Made by a program: the position numbers and the translations under genes. Source: Neobacillus massiliamazoniensis (GTDB taxonomy: Bacteria; Bacillota; Bacilli; Bacillales; Cytobacillaceae). From it: DNA of 64,000 nt. Of this stretch, positions 16,311-25,323 are shown one piece after another. Below the pieces are notes generated by a model, which was not told the origin of the DNA, searched no databases, and was given only the letters and a program-made list of their open reading frames with translations. Positions within the stretch are counted from its first letter, which is position 1. Every line of letters begins with the position of its first letter. The stretch lies in the NCBI RefSeq assembly GCF_001048695.1, contig NZ_CVRB01000003.1:868001-932000 (forward strand), read 5' to 3'.

Positions 16311-16347
16311 GGATTTCACCTTCTTCCATTAAATTTCCTCATCTGAC

Positions 16348-17277
16348 TCATTGAAATTTATTTAAAATAACTGTCGCCAGACAATCGATAAATTCTTCCT
16401 TAGCGTTTGGCATTTCAGGACGGTAATAGCTAGCTCCTATATTGTCCGTCACTTTTTTACATTCGATATCATTATCGTAAAGCACTTCAAGGTGGTCACA
16501 CACAAATCCTACCGGTGCAAAGACAAACGCCTTATAGTGATGCTTATGAAATAAGTCTCGCGTTAAATCTTGAACATCCGGACCAAGCCACGGCTCCGGT
16601 GTATTGCCTGCGCTTTGCCAACCAATACAATAATTTTTGATTCCGGCTTGTTTTGCAATTAAATCAGCTGTTTCCTTCAGCTGATTAGGATATGGGTCAC
16701 CAAGCTTAATAATTTTTTCAGGCAAGCTGTGAGCTGAAACCACTAAAACTGAATGCTCTTGTTCTTCTTGCGGCATTTGTTCAAAAATATTCTTGATCTT
16801 TTCTGCCCAATAGTTTATAAATTTTGGTTCTTGATACCAGCTTTCAATAGAAGTAATCTTAAGGTTGCCTAACTTTCCTGCTTCTTCCATAGCTCTTCCG
16901 TTATAGGATTGCACACTAAAGGTTGAAAAATGTGGAGCGAGAACGATACTTACTGCCTCTTCAATCCCATCATCATGCATTTGCTTTACAGCATCCTCAA
17001 TAAACGGCTCGATGTGTTTTAAGCCAAGATACATTTTAAATTCATAATGGTCTTGAAATCGATTTAAATGCTCCTCAAGCTTTTCTGCCTGTTCAAGAGT
17101 TATTTTCGCAAGTGGTGATATACCACCTATTGCTTCGTAACGATTGCGCAAGTCTTCAATCATTTCTGTGCTAGGCTTTCGACCACGGCGAATATGAGTA
17201 TAATAGCGTTCAAGATCTTCTATTTTATATGGGGTTCCGTATGCCATAACCAATAAACCCATTTTCTTTTTTGACAT
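16348..17277 (-). CDS. hemH: HemH, coproporphyrin/protoporphyrin ferrochelatase
   Basis: This 309-aa enzyme inserts ferrous iron into the porphyrin ring. Visible family features are [11 protein letters not shown] at the start, [15 protein letters not shown] with the metal-site histidine, SAHSLPEKI, and [13 protein letters not shown] with the catalytic glutamate. The ATG at 17277 is chosen because GAGGTG lies six bases upstream; the longer TTG frame has none. Middle gene of the hemEHY operon. Under the coproporphyrin pathway the substrate would be coproporphyrin III. Confidence 0.94.
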   Translation of the reverse strand: MSKKKMGLLVMAYGTPYKIEDLERYYTHIRRGRKPSTEMIEDLRNRYEAIGGISPLAKITLEQAEKLEEHLNRFQDHYEFKMYLGLKHIEPFIEDAVKQMHDDGIEEAVSIVLAPHFSTFSVQSYNGRAMEEAGKLGNLKITSIESWYQEPKFINYWAEKIKNIFEQMPQEEQEHSVLVVSAHSLPEKIIKLGDPYPNQLKETADLIAKQAGIKNYCIGWQSAGNTPEPWLGPDVQDLTRDLFHKHHYKAFVFAPVGFVCDHLEVLYDNDIECKKVTDNIGASYYRPEMPNAKEEFIDCLATVILNKFQ

Positions 17278-17385
17278 TTTTAACACCTCGATTAATTTCA
17301 AGTATTAATGGCTCTTATTATTTCAATAAAGTGGACTGCCTACCAATATTACCATGAATATATTAGAAAATGGGTGTTAACGACT

Positions 17386-18423
17386 TCATTTCGATGCAGA
17401 ATAGTCGTGAATAAACGCAGTCAATCTTTTCAATGTATCTGGATTAACGGATGGAAATACTCCATGTCCTAAATTAAAGATATAACCATCCTGAGCCATT
17501 CCCTGGTCTAATATCGCTTTCACTCTTTCTTCGATGACATCCCACGGTGCAAGTAAAATGGCAGGGTCAAGGTTTCCTTGAACGGTTTTATGTATTCCCA
17601 TTTCCCGAGCCTGACGAATTGGCAGACGCCAATCTAAGCCTACAACATCAAGCGGAAGATCGTTCCATTCTAAAGCTAAGTGACTCGCACCGACTCCGAA
17701 CATTATAAGAGGAACATTTTCTTCTCTTAGTTCAGAAAAAATTCGATTCATCACCGGCTTAATAAAATAGCGATAATCCTCTACATTTAATGCCCCAACC
17801 CATGAATCAAATATTTGAATTGCTCTTGCCCCAGCTTGGATTTGTGCTTTTACATATGGAATAATCATATCTCCTAATTTTTCCATCAGAGCAAACCATG
17901 CCTTAGGTTCAGAACACATGAATGCTTTTGTTTTATTATAGTTCTTAGACGGGCCACCCTCGATCATATAGCTTGCCAGCGTAAATGGTGCACCTGAAAA
18001 GCCAATTAAAGGTACTGTTAATTGTTCTTGCGTTAAGAGCTTAATAGTGTCTAAAACGTAAGGAATATCCTGTTCCGGATGAATTTCTCCTAGCTTTTCA
18101 ACATCTGTTAATGAACGGATTGGATTACTAATAACCGGTCCTATACCGCCTTTTATTTCGACATCCATACCGATTGCGGGAAGCGGTGTCATAATATCTT
18201 TATAAAGGATTGCCGCATCTACATTATAATTCTCAACCGGAAGGCGGGTCACATACGCACAAAGCTCCGGCTGGTGAGTGATTTCAAACAGTGAATATTT
18301 TTCTTTAATTTCCCTATACTCCGGCTGCGAACGGCCAGCTTGGCGCATATACCAAACCGGAACGTATTCTGTCTTCTCCCCTTTTGCAGCTTTTATAAAT
18401 GTATCATTCATCGTTTTTGTCAT
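17386..18423 (-). CDS. hemE: HemE, uroporphyrinogen decarboxylase
   Basis: This 345-aa protein decarboxylates uroporphyrinogen III to coproporphyrinogen III. The signature [17 protein letters not shown] is near the N-terminus; the later [17 protein letters not shown] and [11 protein letters not shown] segments are standard for the family. The ATG at 18423 with AAAGGTGG ten bases upstream is preferred to the longer frame. First gene of the hemEHY operon, 108 bases before hemH. In B. subtilis pbpF lies just upstream; here that position is empty. Confidence 0.94.
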   Translation of the reverse strand: MTKTMNDTFIKAAKGEKTEYVPVWYMRQAGRSQPEYREIKEKYSLFEITHQPELCAYVTRLPVENYNVDAAILYKDIMTPLPAIGMDVEIKGGIGPVISNPIRSLTDVEKLGEIHPEQDIPYVLDTIKLLTQEQLTVPLIGFSGAPFTLASYMIEGGPSKNYNKTKAFMCSEPKAWFALMEKLGDMIIPYVKAQIQAGARAIQIFDSWVGALNVEDYRYFIKPVMNRIFSELREENVPLIMFGVGASHLALEWNDLPLDVVGLDWRLPIRQAREMGIHKTVQGNLDPAILLAPWDVIEERVKAILDQGMAQDGYIFNLGHGVFPSVNPDTLKRLTAFIHDYSASK

Positions 18424-18770
18424 TAAGTAAAATCCACCTTTCAAAGACATGCTATTTTTCATTTTAATATATAGAGTAATAAAATAAAACGTCTGCCGTT
18501 AACAATTGTGTAAAGTGAACTGACTTTACTATAGCGATTATTCTTATGTCTGCATAGATACCAAAATTAAATGTCAAAAAATAGTCGTTTTTCAATTAAT
18601 AAAATTATTTAGAATATTGACAACGCTCTAAACCCGAAGTAAGAGGTAATTCTTTTAAGCGGTCTGCTATTAGTCTTTAGAAATCTTTAGGATCACTTTA
18701 AAATTCTAAGATAAATTGTTAAAATAGTTTGAAAATAAATAAAATTTATTTAGAACTGGGGGAGCAGAAT
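18424..18770. other. Divergent intergenic region hemE / M20 amidohydrolase
   Basis: AT-rich, with no gene or strong hairpin. A TTGACA hexamer is present on each strand (18617-18622 plus, 18572-18577 minus), but neither has a good -10 box at normal spacing, so I do not call promoters. It must hold the promoters of both flanking genes. Confidence 0.5.
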
Positions 18771-19946
18771 GTGTTAAATAAACTTTTTGATAAATTAGAA
18801 GGTTATTATGAAGAAATGGTTGCAATCCGCCGCCATTTGCACCAGCATCCTGAGCTATCATTCAAGGAATACAAGACAGCTGCGTTAATTAAATCCTTTT
18901 ATGAAGAATTAAATATTGAAGTAAAAGGAAATATCGGCGGCAATGGGGTCGTTGCCAAGGTTTATGGAAAGATGCCGGGGAAAACAGTAGCAATACGAGC
19001 AGACTTTGATGCGCTCCCCATTCAGGATGAAAAGGATGTTCCATATAAATCGATTGTACCCAGAGTCATGCATGCCTGCGGTCATGATGGTCATACTGCT
19101 GCCCTGCTTCTTTTAGCAAAATCATTAAATGAGCTGAAAGACGAATTAGCAGGGGAATATGTTTTTATTCATCAGCACGCTGAAGAGTATGCACCGGGCG
19201 GGGCCCTTTCGATGATAGAAGCAGGGTGCTTAGATAATGTGGATGTTATTTTTGGGACTCATTTATGGGCAGGTGAACCAACAGGAAAAATTCAATATCG
19301 AACAGGCCCCATTATGGCTGCGGCTGATCGTTTTGAAATTGATATACAAGGTCAAGGTGGTCATGGAGCACAGCCACATAAAACCAAGGACGCGATTGTC
19401 ATAGCATCACAGCTTGTAATAAACCTGCAGCAAATTGTCAGTAGACGAGTAAATCCCATTGATTCAGCGGTCGTAACCGTTGGATCCTTTACAGCACAAA
19501 ACGCCTTCAATGTCATTGCGGATAAAGCTCAGCTTGTTGGTACTGTAAGGACTTTCAATGAGGAAGTACAGCAATTCATCGAATCGGAAATAAGGAGAAT
19601 TATTGAAGGAACTTGCTATTTGTCAGGAAGTACGTACGAATATCGATTTGAAAGAGGCTATCCTGCTGTAGTGAACCATGCAAAGGAAACCGAATATTTA
19701 GTTCAGATTGCCAAGCTTGTCCCAGAAATACAAATAATAGAAGAAACTGAGCCACATATGGGCGGTGAGGATTTTGCCTACTATTTGCAAAAGGTGCCAG
19801 GCACCTTCTTTTTCACTGGTGCAAAACCGGTTTACACCGACACTGTCTTTCCGCACCACCATCCTAAATTTGACATCGATGAAAAAGCAATGTTAATTGC
19901 CGCCAAAACACTTGGAACCGCAGCAACGCAAATTCATACCCAATAA
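18771..19946 (+). CDS. yhaA: M20-family amidohydrolase (YhaA type)
   Basis: This 391-aa metallohydrolase belongs to the aminoacylase/N-acyl-diaminopimelate deacylase branch. Metal and catalytic motifs seen: RADFDALPI, HACGHDGHTAALL (Cys and His ligands), HQHAEEYAPGG with the catalytic glutamate, GQGGHGAQPH, and the C-terminal HMGGEDFAYY. The GTG at 18771 is preferred because GGGGGAG lies six bases upstream; a longer frame from 18729 has no such signal. B. subtilis yhaA occupies the same neighbourhood. The substrate, an N-acylated amino acid or peptide, is not evident. Confidence 0.87.
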   Translation: MLNKLFDKLEGYYEEMVAIRRHLHQHPELSFKEYKTAALIKSFYEELNIEVKGNIGGNGVVAKVYGKMPGKTVAIRADFDALPIQDEKDVPYKSIVPRVMHACGHDGHTAALLLLAKSLNELKDELAGEYVFIHQHAEEYAPGGALSMIEAGCLDNVDVIFGTHLWAGEPTGKIQYRTGPIMAAADRFEIDIQGQGGHGAQPHKTKDAIVIASQLVINLQQIVSRRVNPIDSAVVTVGSFTAQNAFNVIADKAQLVGTVRTFNEEVQQFIESEIRRIIEGTCYLSGSTYEYRFERGYPAVVNHAKETEYLVQIAKLVPEIQIIEETEPHMGGEDFAYYLQKVPGTFFFTGAKPVYTDTVFPHHHPKFDIDEKAMLIAAKTLGTAATQIHTQ

Positions 19947-19983
19947 GAGGAAAAATGGCAAGTTCGCTTACAAGTTAATTTAA

Positions 19984-20022
19984 TAGTGCCTGAAGTCGAG
20001 GAAAATAGTGTGTTCAGGCACT
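19984..20022 (+). terminator. Hairpin downstream of the amidohydrolase gene
   Basis: AGTGCCTGAA and TTCAGGCACT pair over a ~19-base loop, 38 bases behind the stop codon. The following tract is A/T-rich but not a clean T run, so termination is likely rather than certain. Confidence 0.55.
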
Positions 20023-20107
20023 AATTAAAATAATAGTGACCGTAGCATAAAAAAATGGAAAACTCAGGTATTATTAAAAATGAGTTTATATACATTCTTA
20101 TCTTATA

Positions 20108-20145
20108 GATGAAAAGCCCCTGAATCCTTTAATATTCAGGGGCTC
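20108..20145. terminator. Terminator overlapping the ecsC stop codon
   Basis: AAGCCCCTGAAT and ATTCAGGGGCT form a perfect stem with a short loop. On the minus strand it overlaps the last codons of ecsC, and its A/T-rich flanks suit both directions. Confidence 0.75.
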
Positions 20146-20851
20146 TATTTAATATCCTTAATCTGTAAGCGTTCATTGCGGTCAACCCTAAGTGTCTGAT
20201 GAGATTGTTATTGGCAAATGCTCCGACAACAGCCCCAATTCCAGGAACGAGCTGAAACATTTTGGCAAAATCAATATAATCACGATACTCCTCCTGAAAC
20301 TTATGCCAATCCATCTCGACAAGATGCTGTTTTCGAATATCCCAATTTTCAATTTCAGATAAGGTTATCCTACGAATTTCACCACTAGAAAAAGCAAGCT
20401 GAAAAACATGGAGAATAAATAATCGTTCCTCATATTCACTCGTATTAAAACCATAGATATAGGCGACATCAAACAAGAATTTCATCTTGATGGTTAGTAG
20501 TAACGGAAAGTCAGCCAACCCAATTAAAATCCCTCCAGCACCAGTACCTGCACCTTCAACGATCGCTGTTCTCTGATAAGCAACTATTTTTTTTCGAACC
20601 AGTTTATCTCGTTCTTCAAGACTTAATCTCCGCTCCTGACTTTTCCTTGTCATTAGCTGGGAACCAAATAATGTTGCTTTTACCATTGCTTTTATGCTCC
20701 CAGTCAATACTAAATGCACCTTGGTCGGAATGAGATGATTTATTTTCCCTTGCGCCTTTTTTGATAATCGCTTTATCATCCCGGTACGTCTCGTTATTTT
20801 CCGTTTCCAATCCGCTATTTCATCAATGACCTTTAACTCATATTCATTCAT
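20129..20851 (-). CDS. ecsC: EcsC family protein
   Basis: This 240-aa protein belongs to the EcsC family, with the conserved features GAGTGAGGILIGLADFPLLLTIKMKFLFDVAYIYG and FQLVPGIGAVVGAFANNNLI, two hydrophobic stretches that may be membrane-associated. It ends the ecsA-ecsB-ecsC operon, 30 bases after ecsB. In B. subtilis EcsC is dispensable for the secretion phenotype of ecsA and ecsB mutants, and its function is unknown. Confidence 0.88.
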   Translation of the reverse strand: MNEYELKVIDEIADWKRKITRRTGMIKRLSKKAQGKINHLIPTKVHLVLTGSIKAMVKATLFGSQLMTRKSQERRLSLEERDKLVRKKIVAYQRTAIVEGAGTGAGGILIGLADFPLLLTIKMKFLFDVAYIYGFNTSEYEERLFILHVFQLAFSSGEIRRITLSEIENWDIRKQHLVEMDWHKFQEEYRDYIDFAKMFQLVPGIGAVVGAFANNNLIRHLGLTAMNAYRLRILNRAPEY

Positions 20852-20881
20852 TCGCTTTCCACCGCTTTCAAAGGGAATAGC

Positions 20882-22093
20882 TTATGGTTTTAATCTATTT
20901 TTACTATATATGTAAGTAAATATGTAATTAAAACAAATTCCTGCAAGGAACGTAAGCAGCGAAATGATAAGTTGTCCTTTCAAGAGAATAACTATGGTAA
21001 AGATAACGACCTCGATTGATAATATGACCATCAACAGCAAACGGAATGCAGCAAATTTATGTTTTGCTGCCACTGGGTACAAATCCACCCAAAGCTTATT
21101 TTGATGATGATTCCATAAAGGTAAAAGCTGAAAACCAGTCAAATAGAGAAAAAGCAGTGTTAAGACTATTTGTCCCCAGCCGAAAGTAATGAAATACAAA
21201 GCAAGCATCCCGATCACTGTTAGCCGGAGAAACAGACCAAGATAATCTGAAGCGCGTAAGAACGTTCTTGAAAATAAATAAAGATAGGTTTTATCCTGTG
21301 AAAAGCCAATCCGATTGAGGAAGAAATCAAGCCATCTCCTTCTTTTCACGGTATCCTTTACTTTCGGTACATCTGTAAAAAGGTTAGCAAGTCGGTAAAA
21401 GGAAGCCATTCTTTTTTCTTCAGAAGCAATAAGCAAGTCCCATTTCAGACCTATTTTTCTTGTTCGGACAAAATAAGATCGATAATAAAATACCATTACC
21501 ACTACGATGACCAACAGGAATAGTAGATGTGCCTGCTGAAGTAACAAGTAGCACAATAATGCATTTATACAAAAGCGAACAACCATATCCCACAGATAAA
21601 CAGATGGCTGAACAAAATAGGAGATTTGCCAGCTAACAACCAAATTCCATGCTTTTGCAGCTAAAAGCACAACAAAAAACGGAAAAAAAAGGCGAAAGCC
21701 ATGATTTCCAACATGGGCATACATCGGCATGAGTATCGCAAAAACCATTAATAGAATATAGCCTTGAAAGACAAAGCTTGCTACTCCTGATCTCAGAAAG
21801 TACCTTTTTAACCTATTTTCTAATGGGATTAAGAAGATTCGATCTGCTTCAAGTAAAAAATTGTAAACAGGACTATAGGTTAAAAAGATCGCCAAAACAA
21901 AAGCCATGATGGTCACTACCGGAAAACTGTTTGAAAGACCAGTAATCCAATTCTGATAATAAAATGCACCACCGCCAATTAAAAATAATAAGACGACGAC
22001 AAGATGCCCATTAAATATATAGCGAAGATACCTGCTTAAATCTTTAACACGTGAACCGAATCGTTCCTTCCAAAGCTTCTGATCATCAAACAT
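20882..22093 (-). CDS. ecsB: EcsB, ABC transporter membrane subunit
   Basis: This 403-aa polytopic protein has about ten hydrophobic segments and no soluble domain of note. It overlaps the end of ecsA by eight bases and is almost certainly co-translated with it. EcsAB is needed in B. subtilis for protein secretion, competence and sporulation, partly through control of the RasP site-2 protease. The transported substrate is unknown. Length and position match the family. Confidence 0.9.
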   Translation of the reverse strand: MFDDQKLWKERFGSRVKDLSRYLRYIFNGHLVVVLLFLIGGGAFYYQNWITGLSNSFPVVTIMAFVLAIFLTYSPVYNFLLEADRIFLIPLENRLKRYFLRSGVASFVFQGYILLMVFAILMPMYAHVGNHGFRLFFPFFVVLLAAKAWNLVVSWQISYFVQPSVYLWDMVVRFCINALLCYLLLQQAHLLFLLVIVVVMVFYYRSYFVRTRKIGLKWDLLIASEEKRMASFYRLANLFTDVPKVKDTVKRRRWLDFFLNRIGFSQDKTYLYLFSRTFLRASDYLGLFLRLTVIGMLALYFITFGWGQIVLTLLFLYLTGFQLLPLWNHHQNKLWVDLYPVAAKHKFAAFRLLLMVILSIEVVIFTIVILLKGQLIISLLTFLAGICFNYIFTYIYSKNRLKP

Positions 22094-22826
22094 AATTTTC
22101 TTCCTTTGTTAATTGAATATATAAATCATCTAAGGATGCCATTGGCATTGAGAATTCCTCCCTAAGCTCCTCGAGCGTTCCTTTTGCACGTATTTTTCCT
22201 TCATGAAGAATAATAAAACGGTCGCAATATTTTTCGGCAGTAGCAAGTATATGTGTAGACATCAAAATTCCAGCACCATTATCCTTCATTTTTTTCATTA
22301 AGTCTAATAATGATTGGATGCCGAGTGGGTCTAGTCCAACAAAGGGTTCATCAACGATGTAAAGAGCAGGTTGGACTAAGAACGCACACATGATCATCAC
22401 CTTTTGCTTCATTCCTTTTGAAAAATGGGCTGGAAACCACTTTAGGCGTTTTTCCATACGAAATTCAGTTAATAGTGGTTTGACTCTTTCTTTAAAAACA
22501 GCTTCATCTATGCCGTATGCCATTGCGGTTAATCTTAAATGTTCATCGAGCGTCAACTCTTCATATAAAACAGGTGTTTCAGGAACAAACGTAAACAGCC
22601 TCCGATAAGCTTCTTTATTTTCAGTAAAGGATTTTCCGTTGATGGTTATTTCTCCACTGTGCGGCTCCATCAAACCAATAATATGCTTGATGGTGGTACT
22701 CTTCCCAGCACCATTTAAACCGATTAGCCCTACAAGCTCTTTTTCATTGACTTCAAAAGAAACATCTTTTAATACAGGGTTTCTTGTATAGCCCCCTGTC
22801 AGATTTTCAATCGATAATAAAGACAT
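22086..22826 (-). CDS. ecsA: EcsA, ABC transporter ATPase subunit
   Basis: This 246-aa ABC ATPase has Walker A GLNGAGKST at residues 36-44, the signature HFSKGMKQKV, Walker B with the catalytic glutamate in ALYIVDEPFVGLDP, and the switch histidine in STHI. It is the energy-supplying partner of EcsB. AAGGAGCG precedes the start. It is the first gene of the ecs operon and is divergent from hit across an ~800-bp gap, unlike the compact arrangement in B. subtilis. Confidence 0.92.
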   Translation of the reverse strand: MSLLSIENLTGGYTRNPVLKDVSFEVNEKELVGLIGLNGAGKSTTIKHIIGLMEPHSGEITINGKSFTENKEAYRRLFTFVPETPVLYEELTLDEHLRLTAMAYGIDEAVFKERVKPLLTEFRMEKRLKWFPAHFSKGMKQKVMIMCAFLVQPALYIVDEPFVGLDPLGIQSLLDLMKKMKDNGAGILMSTHILATAEKYCDRFIILHEGKIRAKGTLEELREEFSMPMASLDDLYIQLTKEENYV

Positions 22827-22998
22827 ATTTCAACGCTCCTTAAGTAGCATGATTATTAATCATTTTATCAAATTGTACCCGATAAAAATAGAAATTCAAT
22901 TTTGAGGAAAAATTACTTTGAATATTTTTTTTCAAATGGAACATCATAATAATCGAAGGGGAAATAACTATTTCGATGAAGTGATTTCATCATAACTT

Positions 22999-23330
22999 GA
23001 AATGAGGTGTCTACTAAAGACAGTTTCCTTTCATAAAAGTTAAGCTTCTACTACGTTTCAGATAAGGGGATGGTTGTATTGTACAATCTGTACTGTAACC
23101 ATTTTGAGTTCAAATAACACATCAACTGTTTATGGACAATAAACGGAAAATGAGGTGTTTATCGCAGATCGCCTACGTTTTTAAAGGAAGTAAAAACCTA
23201 TAAAAACAAAATAGGGGATGGTCAGCTTGAACAATGATGTCTCTTTATAAAAACGCTCTATAAAAAATGAGGTGTTTATCAAAGAACACTCCTAATTGAA
23301 CGTCATAAATGAAGCAAGTCCCCTTCGGGA
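22999..23330 (+). repeat. Diverged repeat blocks in the ecsA-hit intergenic region
   Basis: The block ATGAGGTGT(TTATC) recurs at 23002, 23150 and 23267, each time about 115-150 bases apart, and the block AGGGGATGGT occurs at about 23066 and 23214 between them. The repeats are diverged and contain only very short frames. They look like decayed tandem duplications of one regulatory or non-coding unit. I cannot name it. Confidence 0.4.
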
Positions 23331-23369
23331 AGGCGGGATTCCAAGCGAATCCTGCCTTTTTCTTTTTGC
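23331..23369 (+). terminator. Strong plus-strand terminator with no gene directly upstream
   Basis: AGGCGGGATT-ccaagc-GAATCCTGCCT followed by TTTTTCTTTTT is a textbook intrinsic terminator on the plus strand. The nearest upstream plus-strand gene is more than 3 kb away, so it suggests a small transcript from the 22.85-23.33 kb region. Confidence 0.75.
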
Positions 23370-23397
23370 TTACTTATGGTAAAATGAGACAAACTTA

Positions 23398-23606
23398 AAA
23401 GCGGAATCGCCTAGGTCAGCCTGCCTGCGTCGCTGAATAATCTTCCTTGCAGGCATGCGACGAGCTGAACATTACTTCCTCGAATAAGCAGTGGCGCAGG
23501 AGCAGCGGCCAGGGCAAGGCGCTCCGCCGAAAAACTCACGTTTTTCGGCGTGCGATGTACCGCTTCCGAAGCTTACTCTTATGAGGCTGGACAATTCTAG
23601 CAGTCC
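23398..23606. repeat. Variant of the AAGCGGAA repeat family upstream of hit
   Basis: It opens AAAAGCGGAATCGCCTAGGTC and ends GGCTGGACAATTCTAGCAGTCC, like family B, but carries a different GC-rich interior with a GCAGGCATGCGACGAGCT stretch and a CCGAAAAAC/GTTTTTCGG hairpin. It lies between the orphan terminator and hit. Confidence 0.6.
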
Positions 23607-23643
23607 AATGAATTTGATATTATTTCAAAGGGGATGGCCAAAA

Positions 23644-24063
23644 ATGAACGATTGTATTTTTTGTAAAATTATTAATGGTGAAATATCTTCTGCAAAAGTA
23701 TTTGAAAATGAACATGTGCTGGCTTTTCTAGACATCAGTCAGGTTACGAAAGGGCATACACTCGTGATTCCAAAGGTACATAAAGAAAATCTGTTCGAAC
23801 TAACCCCAGAAATAGCCAGAAATCTCTTTGAAGTGGTACCCGAGATTGCCAATGCCCTAAAACAAGAATTTGAACCTGTTGGTTTAAATATGGTCAACAA
23901 TAATGGCGAACAGGCTGGGCAATCCGTATTCCACTACCATGTCCATTTAATTCCCCGCTATGGAAAAGGAGATGGATTTGGTGCTGTCTGGAAAAACAAC
24001 CAAAGTGATTATACACCGGATATGTACCAAGAGATGGCCTCCAATATTAAAAAACATTTTTAG
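23644..24063 (+). CDS. hit: HIT-family nucleotide hydrolase
   Basis: This 139-aa protein begins MNDCIFCKIINGEI and carries the histidine-triad motif HYHVHLIPRY near the C-terminus, as in HIT/HINT nucleotide hydrolases acting on nucleotidyl phosphoramidates or dinucleotides. The frame stays open upstream to 23491 through repeat DNA, but AAAGGGG before the ATG at 23644 and the conserved N-terminus fix the start. It is divergent from ecsA, as in B. subtilis. Confidence 0.93.
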   Translation: MNDCIFCKIINGEISSAKVFENEHVLAFLDISQVTKGHTLVIPKVHKENLFELTPEIARNLFEVVPEIANALKQEFEPVGLNMVNNNGEQAGQSVFHYHVHLIPRYGKGDGFGAVWKNNQSDYTPDMYQEMASNIKKHF

Positions 24064-24144
24064 TTTATTTAAACTATTTTTATGTGATATAATGATTTCA
24101 AGTTTTTCGCTGCAGGCAACTAGCGCACTGTAGGAGAAACGAAA

Positions 24145-24173
24145 TAGTTTGAGAATAGTTGAGGAGAGATGAG
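24145..24173 (+). promoter_or_regulatory. TRAP (MtrB) RNA-binding site over the trpP ribosome-binding site
   Basis: Six NAG triplets occur with the 2-3 base spacing TRAP needs: TAG 24145, GAG 24151, TAG 24156, GAG 24161, GAG 24166 and GAG 24171 (spacers 3, 2, 2, 2, 2). They overlap the Shine-Dalgarno GAGGAGAGATGAG and end two bases before the TTG start. In B. subtilis tryptophan-bound TRAP blocks trpP translation at an equivalent site. Confidence 0.85.
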
Positions 24174-24175
24174 AA

Positions 24176-24706
24176 TTGAATACGAAGAAACTTGTATCAT
24201 TAGCACTACTAATGGGGATTGGGGCTGTCCTCCATTCGATCATTCCACCGATTTATCTTGGTATAAAGCCCGACATGATGTTAACAATGATGTTTTTAGG
24301 AATTATTCTATTTCCGGAAATGAAAAGTGTTATGCTGTTAGCCATCATTACCGGAATCCTGTCAGCATTAACTACCGGATTTCCAGGTGGTCAAATTCCC
24401 AACATAATCGATAAATTTGTTACTGCATCGGTCATCTTTGGTTTATTCTTAGCTTTAGGTAAATTTAGAAATTCAATCATAAGTGCCGGGATCCTAACAG
24501 CCATAGGTACATTGATTTCTGGAACAATATTTCTAACATCTGCCTATTTAATTGTAGGCTTACCAGGTCCTTTTCTTGGACTATTCGGAATGGCTGTACT
24601 CCCTGCAGCTGTGTTAAACACTATAGTAATGGTTATTTTGTATCCTGTTGCACAATCAGTGATTAAGAAAACAAAATATTCCTCTACTACTTCCATTCAA
24701 AAATAA
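24176..24706 (+). CDS. trpP: TrpP, tryptophan transporter
   Basis: This 176-aa membrane protein has about five hydrophobic helices and begins MNTKKLVSLALLMGIGAVLH, with the conserved GIKPDMMLTMMFL and TGFPGGQIPNIIDK segments of TrpP (YhaG). It mediates tryptophan uptake. The start is TTG at 24176, behind a purine-rich ribosome-binding site that is also a TRAP-binding array. A TATAAT at 24088-24093 is a plausible -10 box upstream. TrpP resembles S components of ECF transporters, but no ECF ATPase is encoded nearby. Confidence 0.9.
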   Translation: MNTKKLVSLALLMGIGAVLHSIIPPIYLGIKPDMMLTMMFLGIILFPEMKSVMLLAIITGILSALTTGFPGGQIPNIIDKFVTASVIFGLFLALGKFRNSIISAGILTAIGTLISGTIFLTSAYLIVGLPGPFLGLFGMAVLPAAVLNTIVMVILYPVAQSVIKKTKYSSTTSIQK

Positions 24707-24716
24707 TGACTTTTCG

Positions 24717-24745
24717 AAAAGAATCTCAATCCGGGGTTCTTTTCT
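24717..24745 (+). terminator. Terminator of trpP
   Basis: AAAAGAA and TTCTTTT with inner ATC/GGGG-type pairing form a hairpin followed by CTTTCTTTT, ten bases behind the stop codon. Confidence 0.6.
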
Positions 24746-24997
24746 TTCTTTTAGGCTGTGTTAAACTTGCCTGTTGATTTACGCTCCAGGTGCTTCGCCT
24801 TCCGCGGGGAGCCTCCTCGGCGCTTAAGCGCCTGTGGGGTCTCCCCTGCCCCGTACTCCCGCAGGACGTTGAATCAGCATCCTTGAATCAACACCGCACG
24901 AAGGAAATGCGATAGCATTTTCGAGGATCTCGCGCCTTCCGCTCCAATCAACATAGTTTCAAAAATCAACAATGACCTTGAACACAGCCTTTTTTTA
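24746..24997 (+). mobile_element. Miniature inverted-repeat element, long form (236 bp)
   Basis: The element (24754-24989) starts GGCTGTGTTAAAC and ends GAACACAGCC. Flanking 8-mers TTCTTTTA and TTTTTTTA match at seven of eight positions. Compared with the short form it carries about 60 extra bases (GACGTTGAATCAGCATCC ... AAATGCGATAGCATTTTCGAGG) in place of the usual GAGTCTCGCG junction; the same insert occurs at 60399 and, decayed, at 61222. Confidence 0.85.
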
Positions 24998-25323
24998 ATA
25001 TCATCCCTCATTTTTCATTGAGGCGAAACTAGACTTAAATTTCCCAAAAAAAGTTTATGTTTTAAAAATTCTAAAAATTTCTATAAACGAAAAATCAAAA
25101 AAGTTGGAAATACTTTGTGAAAACACGTAAAATAGTATTAATTAACTGCTTTCAATTTTGTAAAATTGAGTTTTTTACCATTCCTCAATTAAATTGGCCC
25201 TAAAATTAAATAATTTTAAAAAATTATTGTAATTTCTAAAAATTTTGTTAATTTTTTCTTTATTAATTTTTATTTTATTGGCATAATTAAAATAGAGAAA
25301 TATTAAAGTAGGTGAAAATGGGG
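24998..25323 (+). other. AT-rich upstream region of hpr
   Basis: About 325 bases of very AT-rich DNA with short A/T palindromes and no gene. It must contain the hpr promoter; several TAnAAT-like hexamers occur, but none is distinctive enough to call. Confidence 0.4.
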
